From Mytilus trossulus (Eukaryota > Mollusca > Bivalvia > Mytilida > Mytilidae), in assembly GCF_036588685.1 (NCBI RefSeq), contig NW_026963311.1, forward strand, positions 744,001 to 808,000: a stretch of 64,000 nt of DNA, read 5' to 3'. This document shows, piece after piece, positions 37,791-49,429 of the stretch. Made by a program: the position numbers and the translations under genes. How positions within the stretch are numbered: position 1 is the stretch's first letter; every line of letters starts with the position of its first letter. The notes beneath the pieces were generated by a model that did not search any database, was not told the DNA's origin, and saw only the letters and a list, made by a program, of their open reading frames with translations.

Positions 37791-38904
37791 GACAAAAGAA
37801 AAGGACAGTACAAAATATGTTAAGAATCTAATCTTAAATAAAAATGAAAATAATCCTCGTAAAAAAATAAATTTTTATATATACCGACAGGTGACTAGAT
37901 TCTAAAAGAGTAATTCGCATATTTTGAATTTTACTTAATATATTATTTACCAGCAATTTAAAAAAAGATAATAAATACATATTTGAACAATAAAACAAAG
38001 AATTTTTTATTAAATGATCGGGATATTGTAACTTGATAAAGGAATTCGAATGTGAAATGGTTGTAGCTAACCACTGATCCAAGAAAAGACACGTATATGT
38101 AAATAAACATGATATTAAAATGAAAAGATGTGGTATAATTTCAAATGAGATGTCTGTTTATTACAAGCTATAGCAACTGGTAGAAAAAGCTCCACTAAAT
38201 CAAATTTTATCTAGGATGGGAGAGGACTTGATATCTGAAAGACAGAGAAAACACAAAATCCTTCAACATGATTTTTTTTATATCAATGTCATGATTCGGA
38301 AACCTTTCAATATTCTGCAACTATATAGCATCCGACAAAGGAACGAAACAGTTTTTGTTTTTTAGTGAGAATAACATTTTATCAAACCTCATTTATATTT
38401 TCAATATAAAAATAAGGAGATGTGATATAATTGTCAAATTTCCAAAAAATAAATAGATGTAAGCAGTTATAGTCGGCTATAAAATGTCCCAACATGAAAA
38501 ATAACAATCAATACCTTTCGAATTTAACTGACGGTCTAATTCATAATAAACCAATTTACGAGAAACATATATGACAGACATGAACCATGTAACGACAACC
38601 ACTGAACTACGGGCTCTTGACTTGGAACAGGTACATAAAGAAATTGGCAGGACGTCCTCAAAATAAAAAAAAAATCGAAAAAAATGGGGTTTCAACCACC
38701 GAAATTCCCTCTCCCCGCATACCGGATACCGTCTAATGCAGGCTGCATCCAGTCAAATAAAAGCTTCAAACATCAGTAACACTTTTGAGTGTGTAATTTA
38801 GTTTTAACAAAAAAGATTACAATTCCAAATAATTAACTGTAGTGTAAGTTATTAAATCGTATCAGAAAAAGGAGAGAAAAATCATGTCCGACATAATAAA
38901 AATA

Positions 38905-41700
38905 ACCAGGGATCCTATAGACCGCCCCGGGATCCTATATAACACCGTATAGCAGCTACACGATTATTAAACAAGAAGTGATCCTATAGACCCATCAGGA
39001 GATCATATAGAACGTTCTCTAGTAGATACATGATTAACAAACAACGGGATCCTATAGACAGTCCCGGGGATTCTATAGAATGCCCTCTAATAGATACATG
39101 AAAAACAAAGAACAGGGGAACCTATATAATTTCATATCTTAGATGCATATTTTTTTTAACAAAAGGGGATTCTGTAGACCGCCCAGGGGATCCTGTAGAA
39201 CGCCCGATAGTATAAACATAAAAACAATCAACAGGGCATCCTGTAGACTGCCCAGGGGATCCAATAGAAAGCCTTTTAATATATAAATAATAAACAAACA
39301 ATATAGGGGATCCTATAGAACGTCATATAGTAGATTTATAATGTAAAGACAACAGGGAATCCTGTAGACCGCCCAGGGGATCCTATTGAACGCCCTATAG
39401 AATATACATGATAAACAAACTACATGGGATCCTTTAGAACGTCTTATAGTAGATAAATAATGATGAGAAAACAGGTGATTTTTAAGAACGCCCTATTGTA
39501 TAAACATGAAAAACAATCAACAGGGGGTCTTATGAACGTCCTATAGTAGATATATAATTTAAAGATAACAGGGTGTCCTGTAGACCGCCCAATGGATCCT
39601 GTTGATCGCCCTTTAGTATATACATGATTAACAAACAATAGGGGATTCTATAGAACGTCTTATAGTAGATATATCATGTTGAGCAAACAGGGGATCCTGT
39701 AGATAGTCCAGGGGATCATTAAGAACGTCCTTTAGTAGATATTTTTTTTTAAATAAACGGGGATCCTATAGACCGCCCAGGGGATCCTGTAGAACGCCCT
39801 ATAGTATAAACATAAAAAATAATCAACAGGGCATCCTGTAGACCGCCAAGGGGATCCGATGGAACGCCCTTTAGTATATAAATAATAAACAAACAATATA
39901 GGGGATCCTATAGAACGTCCTACAGTAGATATATAATGTAAAGACAATAGGGGATCCTGTAGACTGCCCAGGGGATCATGTAGAACGCCCTATAGTATAA
40001 ACATGAAAAACAATCAACAGGGGATCTTATAGAACGTCCTTTAGTAGATATATAATGTTCAGACAACAAGGGACCCTGAAGACCGCCCAGGGAATCCTGT
40101 AGAACGCCCTTTAGTAAATACTTGATTTACAAAAAATATGGGATTTTTTAGAACGTCTTATAGTAGATATATTATGTTGAACAAACAGGGGATCCTGTAG
40201 AACGTTCTATAGTTTTTATATAATGTTCAGACAAAAGGGGATCCTGTAGACTACCTAGGGGATCCCATCGAACACCCTCTAGAATATACATAATAAACGA
40301 CAACAAGGGATCCTATAGAACGTCTCTTATAGAAGAAAAATATTGATGGGAAAACAGGTGATCCTTTAGAACGCCCTATTGTATAAACATGAAAAACAAA
40401 CAAAAGGGGATCCTATAGAACGTCTTATAGTAGATATATTATTTTGAGAAAACAAGGGATCATGTAGACCGTCCAGGGGATCCTGTAGAACGCCCTATAG
40501 TATATACTTGAAAAACAAACATCAGGGGATCCTGTAGAATGTCTTGTAGTAGATACATAATGTTGAGAAAGCAGAGGATCACACAGACCGACGATAAACG
40601 ACAACAAGGGATCCTATAGAACGTCTTATAGTAGATAAATAATGATGAGAAAACAGGTGATTCTTTAGAACGCCCTATTGTATAAACATGAAAAACAATC
40701 TTATTAACGTCCTATATTAGATATATAATGTAAAGATAACAGGGTATCCTGTAGACCGCCCAAGGGATCCTGCAGATCGCCCTTTAGTATACGTGATTAA
40801 CAAACAATAGGGGATTCTATAGAACGTCTTATAGTAGAAATATCATGTTGAGCAAACAGGGGATCCTGTAGACCGTCCAGTGGATCATTTAGAACGCCCT
40901 TTAGTATATAAATGAAAAACAAACAACAGGGGATATTTAAGAACGCCTTATAGTAGATATATATTTTTAAATAAACAGGGATCCTATAGACCGCTCAGGG
41001 GATCCTGTAGAACGCCCTATAGTATAAACATAAAAAAAAAAACAATCAACAGGGCATCATGTAGACCAGGGGATCCGGTAGAACGCCTTCCAGTACATAC
41101 TTGAAAAACAAACAACAAGCTTAAGGGGTCCTATAGAACGTCTTATAGTAGATATATTATGTTGAGAAAACAGGGGATCCCGTAGACCGACCAGGGGATC
41201 CTGTAGAACGCCCTATAGTATATACTTGAAAAACAAACAACAGGGGATACTTAAGAACGCCTTATAGGGGGGCCCTTTGAACGTCTGATAGTAGATATAT
41301 TATGTTTAGAAAACAGGGGATCCCGTAGACCGACCAGGGGATCCTGTAGAACGCCCTGTAGTATATACTTGAAAAACATACAAAAGGGGATCCTGTAGAA
41401 CGTCTTGTAGTAGATACATAATGTTGGGAAAGCAGAGGATCACACAGACCGACCAAGGGATCCCGTAGAAAGTAGTCAGTAGATACATCAAAAACAAACA
41501 ATAGGGTATCCTAAAGAACGTTCTATAGTTTTTATATAATGTTCAGACAACAGGGGATCCTGTAGAACGTCCTTAAGTATATACATGATAAACAAACAAT
41601 AAAGGAGATCCTATAGAACTTTCTATAGTAGAAATATAAGGTTCAGACAACAGGGGATCATGTAGAACGCCCAGAAGAGCATGTAAAACGCCCTAATAGA
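38905..41700 (-). repeat. GGATCC satellite array, reverse arm
   Basis: The same units as in the forward arms, but reverse-complemented (GGGGATCCTGTAGAACGCCC, GGATCCTGTAGACCGCCC). The open frames here, on the minus strand, are again satellite artefacts. Confidence 0.9.
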
Positions 41701-42789
41701 ACATGTAGCTTCATTATAAACAATTAACAGGGGAAACAAAGACCAGCACCCCCAACCCCACCACTACCACCACCCCCTCACACCTCGTAAAATAAATGTC
41801 TAAGAACGTGTAAGCTACATGGTTTTTTTTTTTAATTTGCCTACATCAAAGTACTTTGTTAAGCGGATAATAACAATATTATTAACTCCCATTATATTCA
41901 AAGCCATGGGATCACGTGCATGGGACATTTGCAAGTCTTTACAACATAATTAAGGCACCACTACTGTGTGTCATATATATATGTGAAATATCATATATAT
42001 CTTAAAAAGGAATATATGTATTTGCTTAATGAGGGCACAATGATATATGCTACTGTAATGCGGAACATTTTCCTATTTAAGACACCATTTCACGTTGAAC
42101 GTGAAATAGTTTCTGACATGAACGTTGCACGAAAAATAAAGACTTTTTGCATGGTGAACCTTTTGTGATTGAGTCACTGTCCTTTTGTGTATATGAACTT
42201 TTTATCTTACTTAATATTCCCTATTTAGTGTGTACACATTTATGATACAAATAATTTACAGCTTTTAAAAAAGTATATAAAGATATTCTGAATTTTTAAA
42301 ATGCAAATTAAGGAACAACATCATTGGCCTTACCGCCTTATCATTTCTTATCACGGAAACAAAATTAAACCAATTTCGTTCTTGACCATGTTGACGATCC
42401 CTGTCTAGTGTTTGATTAAATTTTTTTCAAATACTGAGCACGCAAAATAAGCATTTGAATCACGAAGCACGTATACAAATTACATAAGCAGAACATGTTG
42501 AACACCTATAGCTGTTTTGCACGACTGAACGTGAAATAAAAAGGTAAAAACACGTTGAACGTGAAATAAAAAAAACGCGATCACGTTCCACGAAAATAAC
42601 CCTCTACCACTCTCCATGAAAGTTAATGATTTTGCATCGTCTTTTTTTAAGATAGTTTTATATGTTAAGAAAATTCTATTTTTAGCATTAGTATTTTCCG
42701 AATCATTTAAAAATAGCCTATAAATAGAATATGCATAATTCATGAATCGTGACGTAGGGCGGTCTACGGGATCCCTTCTTCCGCTTACC
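41700..42789 (-). repeat. Head sequence of the reverse arm
   Basis: About 1.1 kb of unique sequence that is the inverted counterpart of 42798-43804 and, with a deletion, of 28517-29117. It contains a C-rich run (41746-41785), a nearly perfect palindrome TTTCACGTT/AACGTGAAA at ~42090, and further GAACGTGAAATA copies at 42520-42580. No convincing gene. Confidence 0.8.
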
Positions 42790-42797
42790 GATCATCC
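42790..42797. other. Centre of a >1-kb-arm palindrome
   Basis: GATCATCC separates CTTCCGCTTACC on the left from GGTAAGCGGAAG on the right. The two arms continue as reverse complements through the heads and into the satellite arrays on both sides. Confidence 0.85.
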
Positions 42798-43804
42798 GGT
42801 AAGCGGAAGAAGGGATCCCGTAGACCGCCCTACGTCACGATTCATGAATTATGCATATTCTATTTATAGGCTATTTAAAAACGATTCGGAAAATACTAAT
42901 GCTAAAAATAGAATTTTTCTTAACATGTAAAACTATCTTAAAAAAACGATGCAAAATCATTAACTTTCATGGAGAGTGGTAGAGGGCTATTTTCGTGGTA
43001 CGTGATTGCGGTTCAGTCGGGCAAAACAGCGAGGTGTTCAACATGTTCTACTTATGTAATTTTATACGTGCTTCGTGCTCAGTATTAAAAAAAAAAAATA
43101 ACACTAGACAGGGATCGTCAACATGGACAAGAACGAAATTGATTTAATTTTGTTTCCGTGATAAGAAATGATATATATATAAGGCGTTAAGGCCAATGAT
43201 GTTTTTCCTTTATTTGCATTTTAAAAGTTCAGAATATCTTTATATACTTTTTTAAAAGCTGTAAATTATTTATATCATACATGTGTTCACACTAAATAGG
43301 GAATATTGAGTATAACAGAGAGTTCATGTATACAAGAGGACAGTGACTCAGTCCCAAAAGGTTCACCTTAAAGTCTTTATTTTTCGTGCAACGTTCATGA
43401 CAGAAATTATTTCACGTTCAACGTGAAATGGTGTCTTAAATAGGAAAATGTTCCGCATTACAGTAGCATATATCATTGTGCCCTCATTAAGCAAATACAT
43501 ATTCCTTTTTAAGATATATATGATATTTCACATATATATGACACACAGTAGTGGTGCCTTAATTATGTTGTAAAGACTTGCAAATGTCCCATGCACGTGA
43601 TCCCATGGCTTTGAATATACTATGGAGTTAATAATATTTTTATTATCTGCTTAATAGAGTACTTTGATGTAGGCAAATTGAAAAAAAAAACGTGTAGCTT
43701 ACACGTTCTTAGACACGAGACGTTACCTTTACGGGGTGTGAGGGGTGGTGGTAGTGGGTTGGGGGGTGGGGGTGCTGGTCTTCGTTTCCCCTGTTAATTG
43801 TTTA
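42798..43804 (+). repeat. Head sequence of forward arm 2
   Basis: Begins GGTAAGCGGAAGAAGGGATC and matches 41700-42789 in inverted orientation, with small indels. It ends in a G-rich run (43735-43780; GGGTTGGGGGGTGGGGG) at the junction with the satellite. Confidence 0.8.
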
Positions 43805-44929
43805 TAATGAAGCTACATGTTCTATAAGGGCGTTCTATGAGATCTTCTGGGCGGTCTACATGATCCCCTGTTGTCTGAACCTTATATTTCTAGTTATAGA
43901 ACGTTCTACATGTTCTATAGGATCTCATATATTGTTTGTTTATCATGTATATAGCAAAGGACGTTCTACAGGATCCCCTGTTGTCTGAACATTATACATA
44001 AACTATAGAACGTTCTATAGGATACTCTATTGTTAAGTTTTTGAAGTATCTAATAGAGGACTTTATACGGGATCCCTTGGTCGGTGTGTGTGATCCATTG
44101 CTTTCTCAACATTATGTATCTACTAAAGGACGTTCTATAAGACCCCCTGTTGATTGTTTTCATGTTTATACTATAGGGCGTTCTACAGGATCCCATGGGC
44201 GGTCTACAGGATGCCCTGTTGATAGTTTTTTTATGTTTTTATCATAGGGCTTTCTACAGGATCCACTGGGTTGTCTACAGGATCCCCATTTGTTTAAAAA
44301 TATGTATCTTCTATAAGACGTTCTAAGGTATCACCCGTTGTTTGTATTTCATTTATATACTATAAGGCGTTCTACAGGATCCCCTGGGCGGTCTACATGA
44401 TCCCCTGTTTTCTGAACATAATATATCTACTATAAGACGTTCTATAGGATCCCCTATTGTTTGTTTATCATGTATATACTCAAGGGCGTTCTACAGGATC
44501 CCCTGGGCGGTCTACAGAATCCCCTGTTGTCTTTACAGTATATATGTACTAAATGGCGTTCTATAAGACCCCCTGTTGATTGTTTTTCATGTTTATACTA
44601 TAGGGCTTTCTATATGATCCTTTGGGCGGTCTGCAGGAAAATTTGGGTGGTCTGCAGGAATCCCTGTTTTTCAACATAATATATGTACTATAGGACGTTC
44701 TATTGATTGTTTTTCATGTTTATACTAAAGGGCGTTATACAGGATACCATGGGCGGTCTACAGGATCCCCTGTTGTCTTTACATTATATATCTACTATAG
44801 GACGTTCTATAGGATCCCTATATTGTTTCTTTATCATTTATATACTAAAGGGCGTTCTACTGGATCCCCTGGGCGGTCTACAGGATCCCCATTTGTTTAA
44901 AAAATATATATCTATTATAAAACGTTCTA
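43805..44929 (+). repeat. GGATCC satellite array, forward arm 2, first part
   Basis: The same satellite units as 29118-36850, in forward orientation. The array is split by the Penelope-like insertion that follows, and resumes at 47118. Confidence 0.9.
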
Positions 44930-47117
44930 AAAGAGGGACGGAAGATACCAAAGGGATAGTCAAACTCATAAATCTAAAACAAACTGACAACGCCATGGCT
45001 AAAAAGGAAAAAGACAAACAGAAAAAAAACAATTGTACACAGGACACAACACAGAAAACTAAAGAATAAACAACACGAACCCCTCCAAAAACTAGGGGGA
45101 TCTCAGGTGCTCCGGAAGGGTAAGCAGATCCTGCTCCACATGTGGCACCCGTCGTGTTGCTTATGTGATTACAAATCCGGTAAATAGTCTAATTCGGTAG
45201 GTCACATTCATGAAAAGGAAGAGGATTGTAGTTACGACGTAAGGAACATATCCGATATCATTTGTGAAATGTTTATTCCATAACGGTCAACCAACTCGTG
45301 ATAGCGTCCGTAAAATTTACGAAGGGATGATTTCAACTTCACCATTTGGAACTCTTGGTTTAAAAGCTTCCTTGTAAGCAGCAACCCTCTATCAAGAAAA
45401 TCATGATAGGAAATGCAAGCACGGGAATATCGTATCAATTGGGAGATATATACCCCGTATGCAGGTGCTGCTGGAATGTTGCTACTTAGAAATGGAAAGT
45501 TCACAATTGGAAAGCTGAAATCATCTCTTTTGTCGTAAAGTTTTGTTTTCAACCGACCCTCATTGTCAATTTCTGGATGTAAGTCAAGATATGAAGCCGA
45601 TTTAACTGTAGCTGTAGTATCCTTTATCTCTAGTTCGATGGGATAGATGCGTTCCACATAGTCACCAAATTTTGAATTGTTTAGTGAAAGAACATCATCT
45701 ATATAGCGGAAAGAAGAGTTAAAGGATATTGCTAGCTTCTTATCTTTTTTCCTAAGAAGTTCCTGCATGAAGTCAGCCTCATAATAATAAAGAAACAAGT
45801 CGGCAAGTAGAGGGGCACAGTTTGTACCCATTGGAATGCCGACAGTCTGTTGAAAAACACGTCCTCCGCACGTAAAGAATATGTTGTCAATCAAGAAATC
45901 AAGCATCTTGATAATATCAGTTTCAGAGAATTTTTTGTTTGAATCAGAGTGATTCTTTACAAAGTAGGATTTATCCCTCCCTAAGACAAGATACTTGTAT
46001 CTACGTTGGCCATTCTTTTTTATGAAGCAAAGTAATACCAACTCTTTCAATTTGTCTTTTAGTTTGGAATGTGGAATACTTGTGTAAAGAGTGGAAAAGT
46101 CAAATGTTTGAATACTGTTACAAGATGAAAGAGAGTTAGATTGTATATACTCTAAAAGATCTTTGGAATTTTTAAGTATCCACATCTGATTCACGCCACC
46201 TCTAGAATAGGCAGTTTCACAATAACTTTGAAGCCCGTCTTTGATTGCTGATAAAATAGATGTTAATAATTTAGAAAGAGGTTTCGTGGAGCACTTGGAA
46301 GACCCAGCAATATACCGTTGTTTGTAAGGACACTTATGTAGTTTAGGTATCCAATACAGTGATGGAAGATCCAGTTCTTCATCTTTGGTGAAATTCCAAA
46401 GGAACATAGAACAGACCTATGATTATCCAGATTTCCTCTTTGGTAAGTGTCGTGAGGGTATATGTTGAGTTTCCAAGTGAATTGTCAATACCTAATTCGT
46501 TTATCAAGTAGTTGATGTAATGACTTTTACACACAACAACGATGTTATTTGGGGCTTTATCAGCGGGGACAACAACATATTTGTCATGGAGGTCGGATAG
46601 GTCTTTTGCAACATTTGGGTCTTTAAAGATTGACGTAGCATGGGCATTGATGGACCCATTCAGTTTCTTAATTCTGATTTGTATCAACGACCTCACTGCC
46701 TTAATCCATTCGGAAAGAGTGTCTACGTCTTCCTTCTCGCGCTTAGCCCATTGCCTGGCATAATCCTCGACTGAATCCATCAAAATTTTAAAGTTGTATT
46801 TCCAGTTGATGGATTTAGGCTCACGATATTTCGGACCTTTCGATAACACATTTCGTAGAGAAGTGTTATTAACAATGTTAATGTCACCGGTAATAACGTG
46901 GCCAGCAGGATTATTTGTGAATTGGGAACTAGCACAAGTGCTATCAGGAGGTTTAGACTTGAAGTCGTCAATATCGAGATCCTGCAAAACACGTTTGTAA
47001 TTGAAAATTTTAGTTTCAATAGGTTTGGTATAGGTATAAGAAATTATTGGTACAGACTGGTCTTTGAAATAAGGAGGTATTTTCGATTGAACTAATTTAT
47101 GATGAAGGAAGTATCAT
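44930..47117 (-). mobile_element. Penelope-like retroelement, family A
   Basis: A 2.2-kb insertion in the satellite array. Its 3' end (AAGAGGGACGGAAGATACCA at 44931) and 3' UTR (44930-45231) are followed on the minus strand by reverse-transcriptase coding sequence reaching ~47109, where satellite resumes abruptly. The 5' part is missing, as in many target-primed insertions. Related 3' ends lie at 6590-6735 and 59852-60030. Confidence 0.85.
45232..47109 (-). pseudogene. Penelope-like reverse transcriptase, frameshifted
   Basis: Read on the minus strand, the N-terminal part (about 47109 to 46440) carries the Penelope-family signatures YFLHHKLV, KIFNYKRVL and VVPADKAPNNIVVVC. The catalytic part (46407 to 45232) has LPSLYWIPKLHK, FDFSTLYTSIPHSKL, QTVGIPMGTNCAPLLADLF and the active-site FRYIDDVLSL, ending at a stop at 45232. 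Between 46400 and 46440 the frame changes twice (the coding sense moves through all three frames), so no full product can be made. No GIY-YIG endonuclease domain is visible, so an endonuclease-less subfamily or truncation is possible. Product and role: RNA-dependent DNA synthesis for the element's own copying; here a recent relic. Confidence 0.85.
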
Positions 47118-47815
47118 CTGTTGTTTGTTTTTTATTTATATACTATAGGGCGTTCTACATGATCCTCTGGGCGGTCTACATGATCCACTGTTTTATCATC
47201 CCCTATTGTTTGCTAATCATGTATATACTAAAGGGCATTTAACAGGATCCCCTGGGCGGTCTACAGGATCCCCTGTTGTCTTTACATTATATATGTACTA
47301 AATGGCGTTCTATAAGACCCCCTGTTGATTGTTTTTCATGTTTATACTATAGGGCTTTCTATATGATCCCTTGGGCGGTCTGCAGGAATCTTTGTTTTGC
47401 AACATAATATATGTACAATAGGACGTTCTATATTGTTTGTTTATTATTCATATACTAAATGGGCGTTCTACCGGGTCCCCTAGGCGGTCTACAGGATGCC
47501 CTGTTGATTGTTTTTTTTAATGTTTATACTATCGGTCGTTCTACAGGATCCCCTGGGCGGTCTATTGAATCCCCTTTTGTTAAAAAAATATGCATCTGAG
47601 ATAGGAAATTCTATAGGTTCCCCTGTTCTTTGTTTATTATGAATATATTATAGGGCGTTTATGATCCCTCGGTCGGTTTGCAGGGTCCCCTGTTTTCTCA
47701 ACATTATATATCTATCATAGGAAGTTCTATAGGATCCCCTGTTGATTGTTTTTCATGTTATACTATAGGCCGTTCTACATGATCTCCTGTTGTCTGAGCA
47801 TTATATATTCTTCAA
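47118..47815 (+). repeat. GGATCC satellite array, forward arm 2, second part
   Basis: Continuation of the array interrupted at 44930. It decays and ends at about 47815. There is no inverted partner to its right in the window. Confidence 0.85.
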
Positions 47816-49223
47816 AATCCCTTGTTTTTGGGAGTTTTTTTAAAGTAAAATTATTGAAATATTCTTCTTAAGGGGTGAAATGTAGATAGCTCGAACTATT
47901 GTGTGTTAAAAGTAGCGAGGAATTCAAGTTTAAAGCTGAAACAGCCTTTTTTTTACTTTTTACTTTTTTGATTTTCGGAGGTCGTGCCAGTAAAACAGTA
48001 TTTCTATCTCTCATTACGGATATCATAAAAGAATCTCACCTGCCGACTGTTTTCTGGACCGTGTCATGATGAAATTGTGAAAGTGATTTAGGGATGTTTT
48101 GGAATTCGATTAATCAAACAAATTGATTATAAAAACCGAAAACACAATGTTATAGCTGTTTTTACTTTAACAGCTAAACACCTATTATAAATGTCATCAA
48201 ACGCAGCTCCGCGTTTGACACATTCCTTTCAAATTATTGATAGAACTTTGATAAAGCGTAGGTCAGTTGATTAGTAATCACGTTGATTCTGTGAAACTGA
48301 CTGTTTTATTTATACTTTGAATGTTAAAATAAGATTGAATGGTCTCTTCTGATACTTGAAAAATGTTGAAGTCAACCCATGCTTTGCAAATTTTAGGGGG
48401 GAGGCGCACGCCCGCCACGCCCCCGCCTAAATCCGCCCCTGATATATAATTGCAATATAAACAGTGACATCAAATGAATTATGTGCATGGACAAAACAAG
48501 TGTCGAACATCCTCCACGTTTTAAAATTATTTGGTCGCCATTTTTCAAAATTTTATTAAAATAACAACAGCATGTTTAAGCTTAATCAAATGGAACCAAT
48601 ATTCTGTTAGATGCTGCTTTAAGGTAAGACAATGACTGAAAACTAAATCATCCATCAGTTATTTGATTTTCATTGACAAATCTTACTAATTATATTTTTA
48701 CCATGTCGCCCCACGCTGTCAATGTGGTCGCCATCTTGAAAAATAATACCAGATTTTCTGAAAATAGCCTATTTTCAAATCAATTTGGAAGGGACATAAT
48801 AGAAAATTAAACTATTCCATATACGATATTTCAAATATTTATGAATATAAGAATAAGCACATAGACCCACAATTATTCCATCTGTTTTGTTTGAATCGCA
48901 ATTTAAGGTTAAACACGACAGAAAATCCAATATTTATCGTAGTTGTATGATTTAACAGTGTGAACTATCGAGGCAACAAGACACATTTTCAAAAGCATTT
49001 GGAAGGGAGAAGATCAAAATTTAATCTTTTCCAAAAGGAATATTTATATTTCTAAACATATGAGGAATTACCATATAGACCCACACTTTTAGTATAATGA
49101 ACTTAAAGTAATGTATTTCATCGATTCCAGAAAGCCCCTATGCATTTCTATACATTTTACTTGGGCTTGGTACGGGTGATGCGTGACGTCACAAAAGTCA
49201 CGTGATGACTGCTATAGTTGGGT
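47816..49223. other. Unassigned sequence between two large elements
   Basis: AT-rich with no gene. At 48391-48440 a GC-rich relic (GGGGGGAGGCGCACGCCC, then CCTAAATCCGCCCCTG) looks like the end of an unrelated transposon. The left target duplication TAGTTGGGT of the next element is at 49215-49223. Confidence 0.45.
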
Positions 49224-49282
49224 GCAGGTGGCAGTTAGGTCCGCTGCTGTATGCCCTGAGGTAATCGGTGCCCTGAGGTAAT
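49224..49282 (+). repeat. Left terminal inverted repeat
   Basis: Contains two copies of GCCCTGAGGTAATCGG-like sequence. A third and fourth follow just inside, up to 49310. Pairs with 57722-57780. Confidence 0.9.
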
Positions 49283-49429
49283 TGGTGCCCTGAGGTAATC
49301 GCAGTAATGCGCCATTGATTAAATACGCACGAAAATATAGTTCTTATTTAGATAGATCTTAATACCAAATTTTAATGTGACCAAATACCAAAGATGTCAA
49401 CAAACTTCCCAAATGATTTTATTATTTGT

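Larger units (their letters stand above)
36851..38904. other. Central segment between inverted satellite arms
   Basis: It holds a Penelope-like fragment (37070-37425), a dispersed repeat (37547-37790) and fragments resembling the same dispersed repeat near 38125 and 38415. The rest is AT-rich sequence with no recognisable gene. No transposase is visible, so if this is a foldback element it is non-autonomous. Confidence 0.5.
28517..42789. mobile_element. 14.3-kb foldback-like element with satellite-filled inverted arms
   Basis: The left end begins GGTAAGCGGAAGAAGGGATC (28517) and the right end is its reverse complement, finishing at 42789. Each end has a 'head' of unique sequence (28517-29117; inverted 41700-42789), followed inward by a satellite array (29118-36850 forward; 38905-41700 reverse) and a 2-kb centre (36851-38904). 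The left head lacks ~460 bp that the other heads have, between CTTTCATG and AGGAAAATGT. No target duplication or transposase was found, so calling it one element is an inference; inverted repetition of heads and arrays is directly seen. Confidence 0.65.

Noticed and set aside
39444..41501. Minus-strand frames with GRSTGSP-like repeats
   Set aside because: They are the same satellite translation as in the forward arms, in reverse; not genes.
42480..42930. Open frames of 87 and 62 codons at the palindrome centre
   Set aside because: They mirror each other across the inverted repeat and contain no family motif; they are by-products of the head sequence.
46542..47095. Plus-strand frames of 65-73 codons opposite the Penelope reverse transcriptase
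   Set aside because: They are shadows of the minus-strand coding sequence, which has clear reverse-transcriptase motifs.
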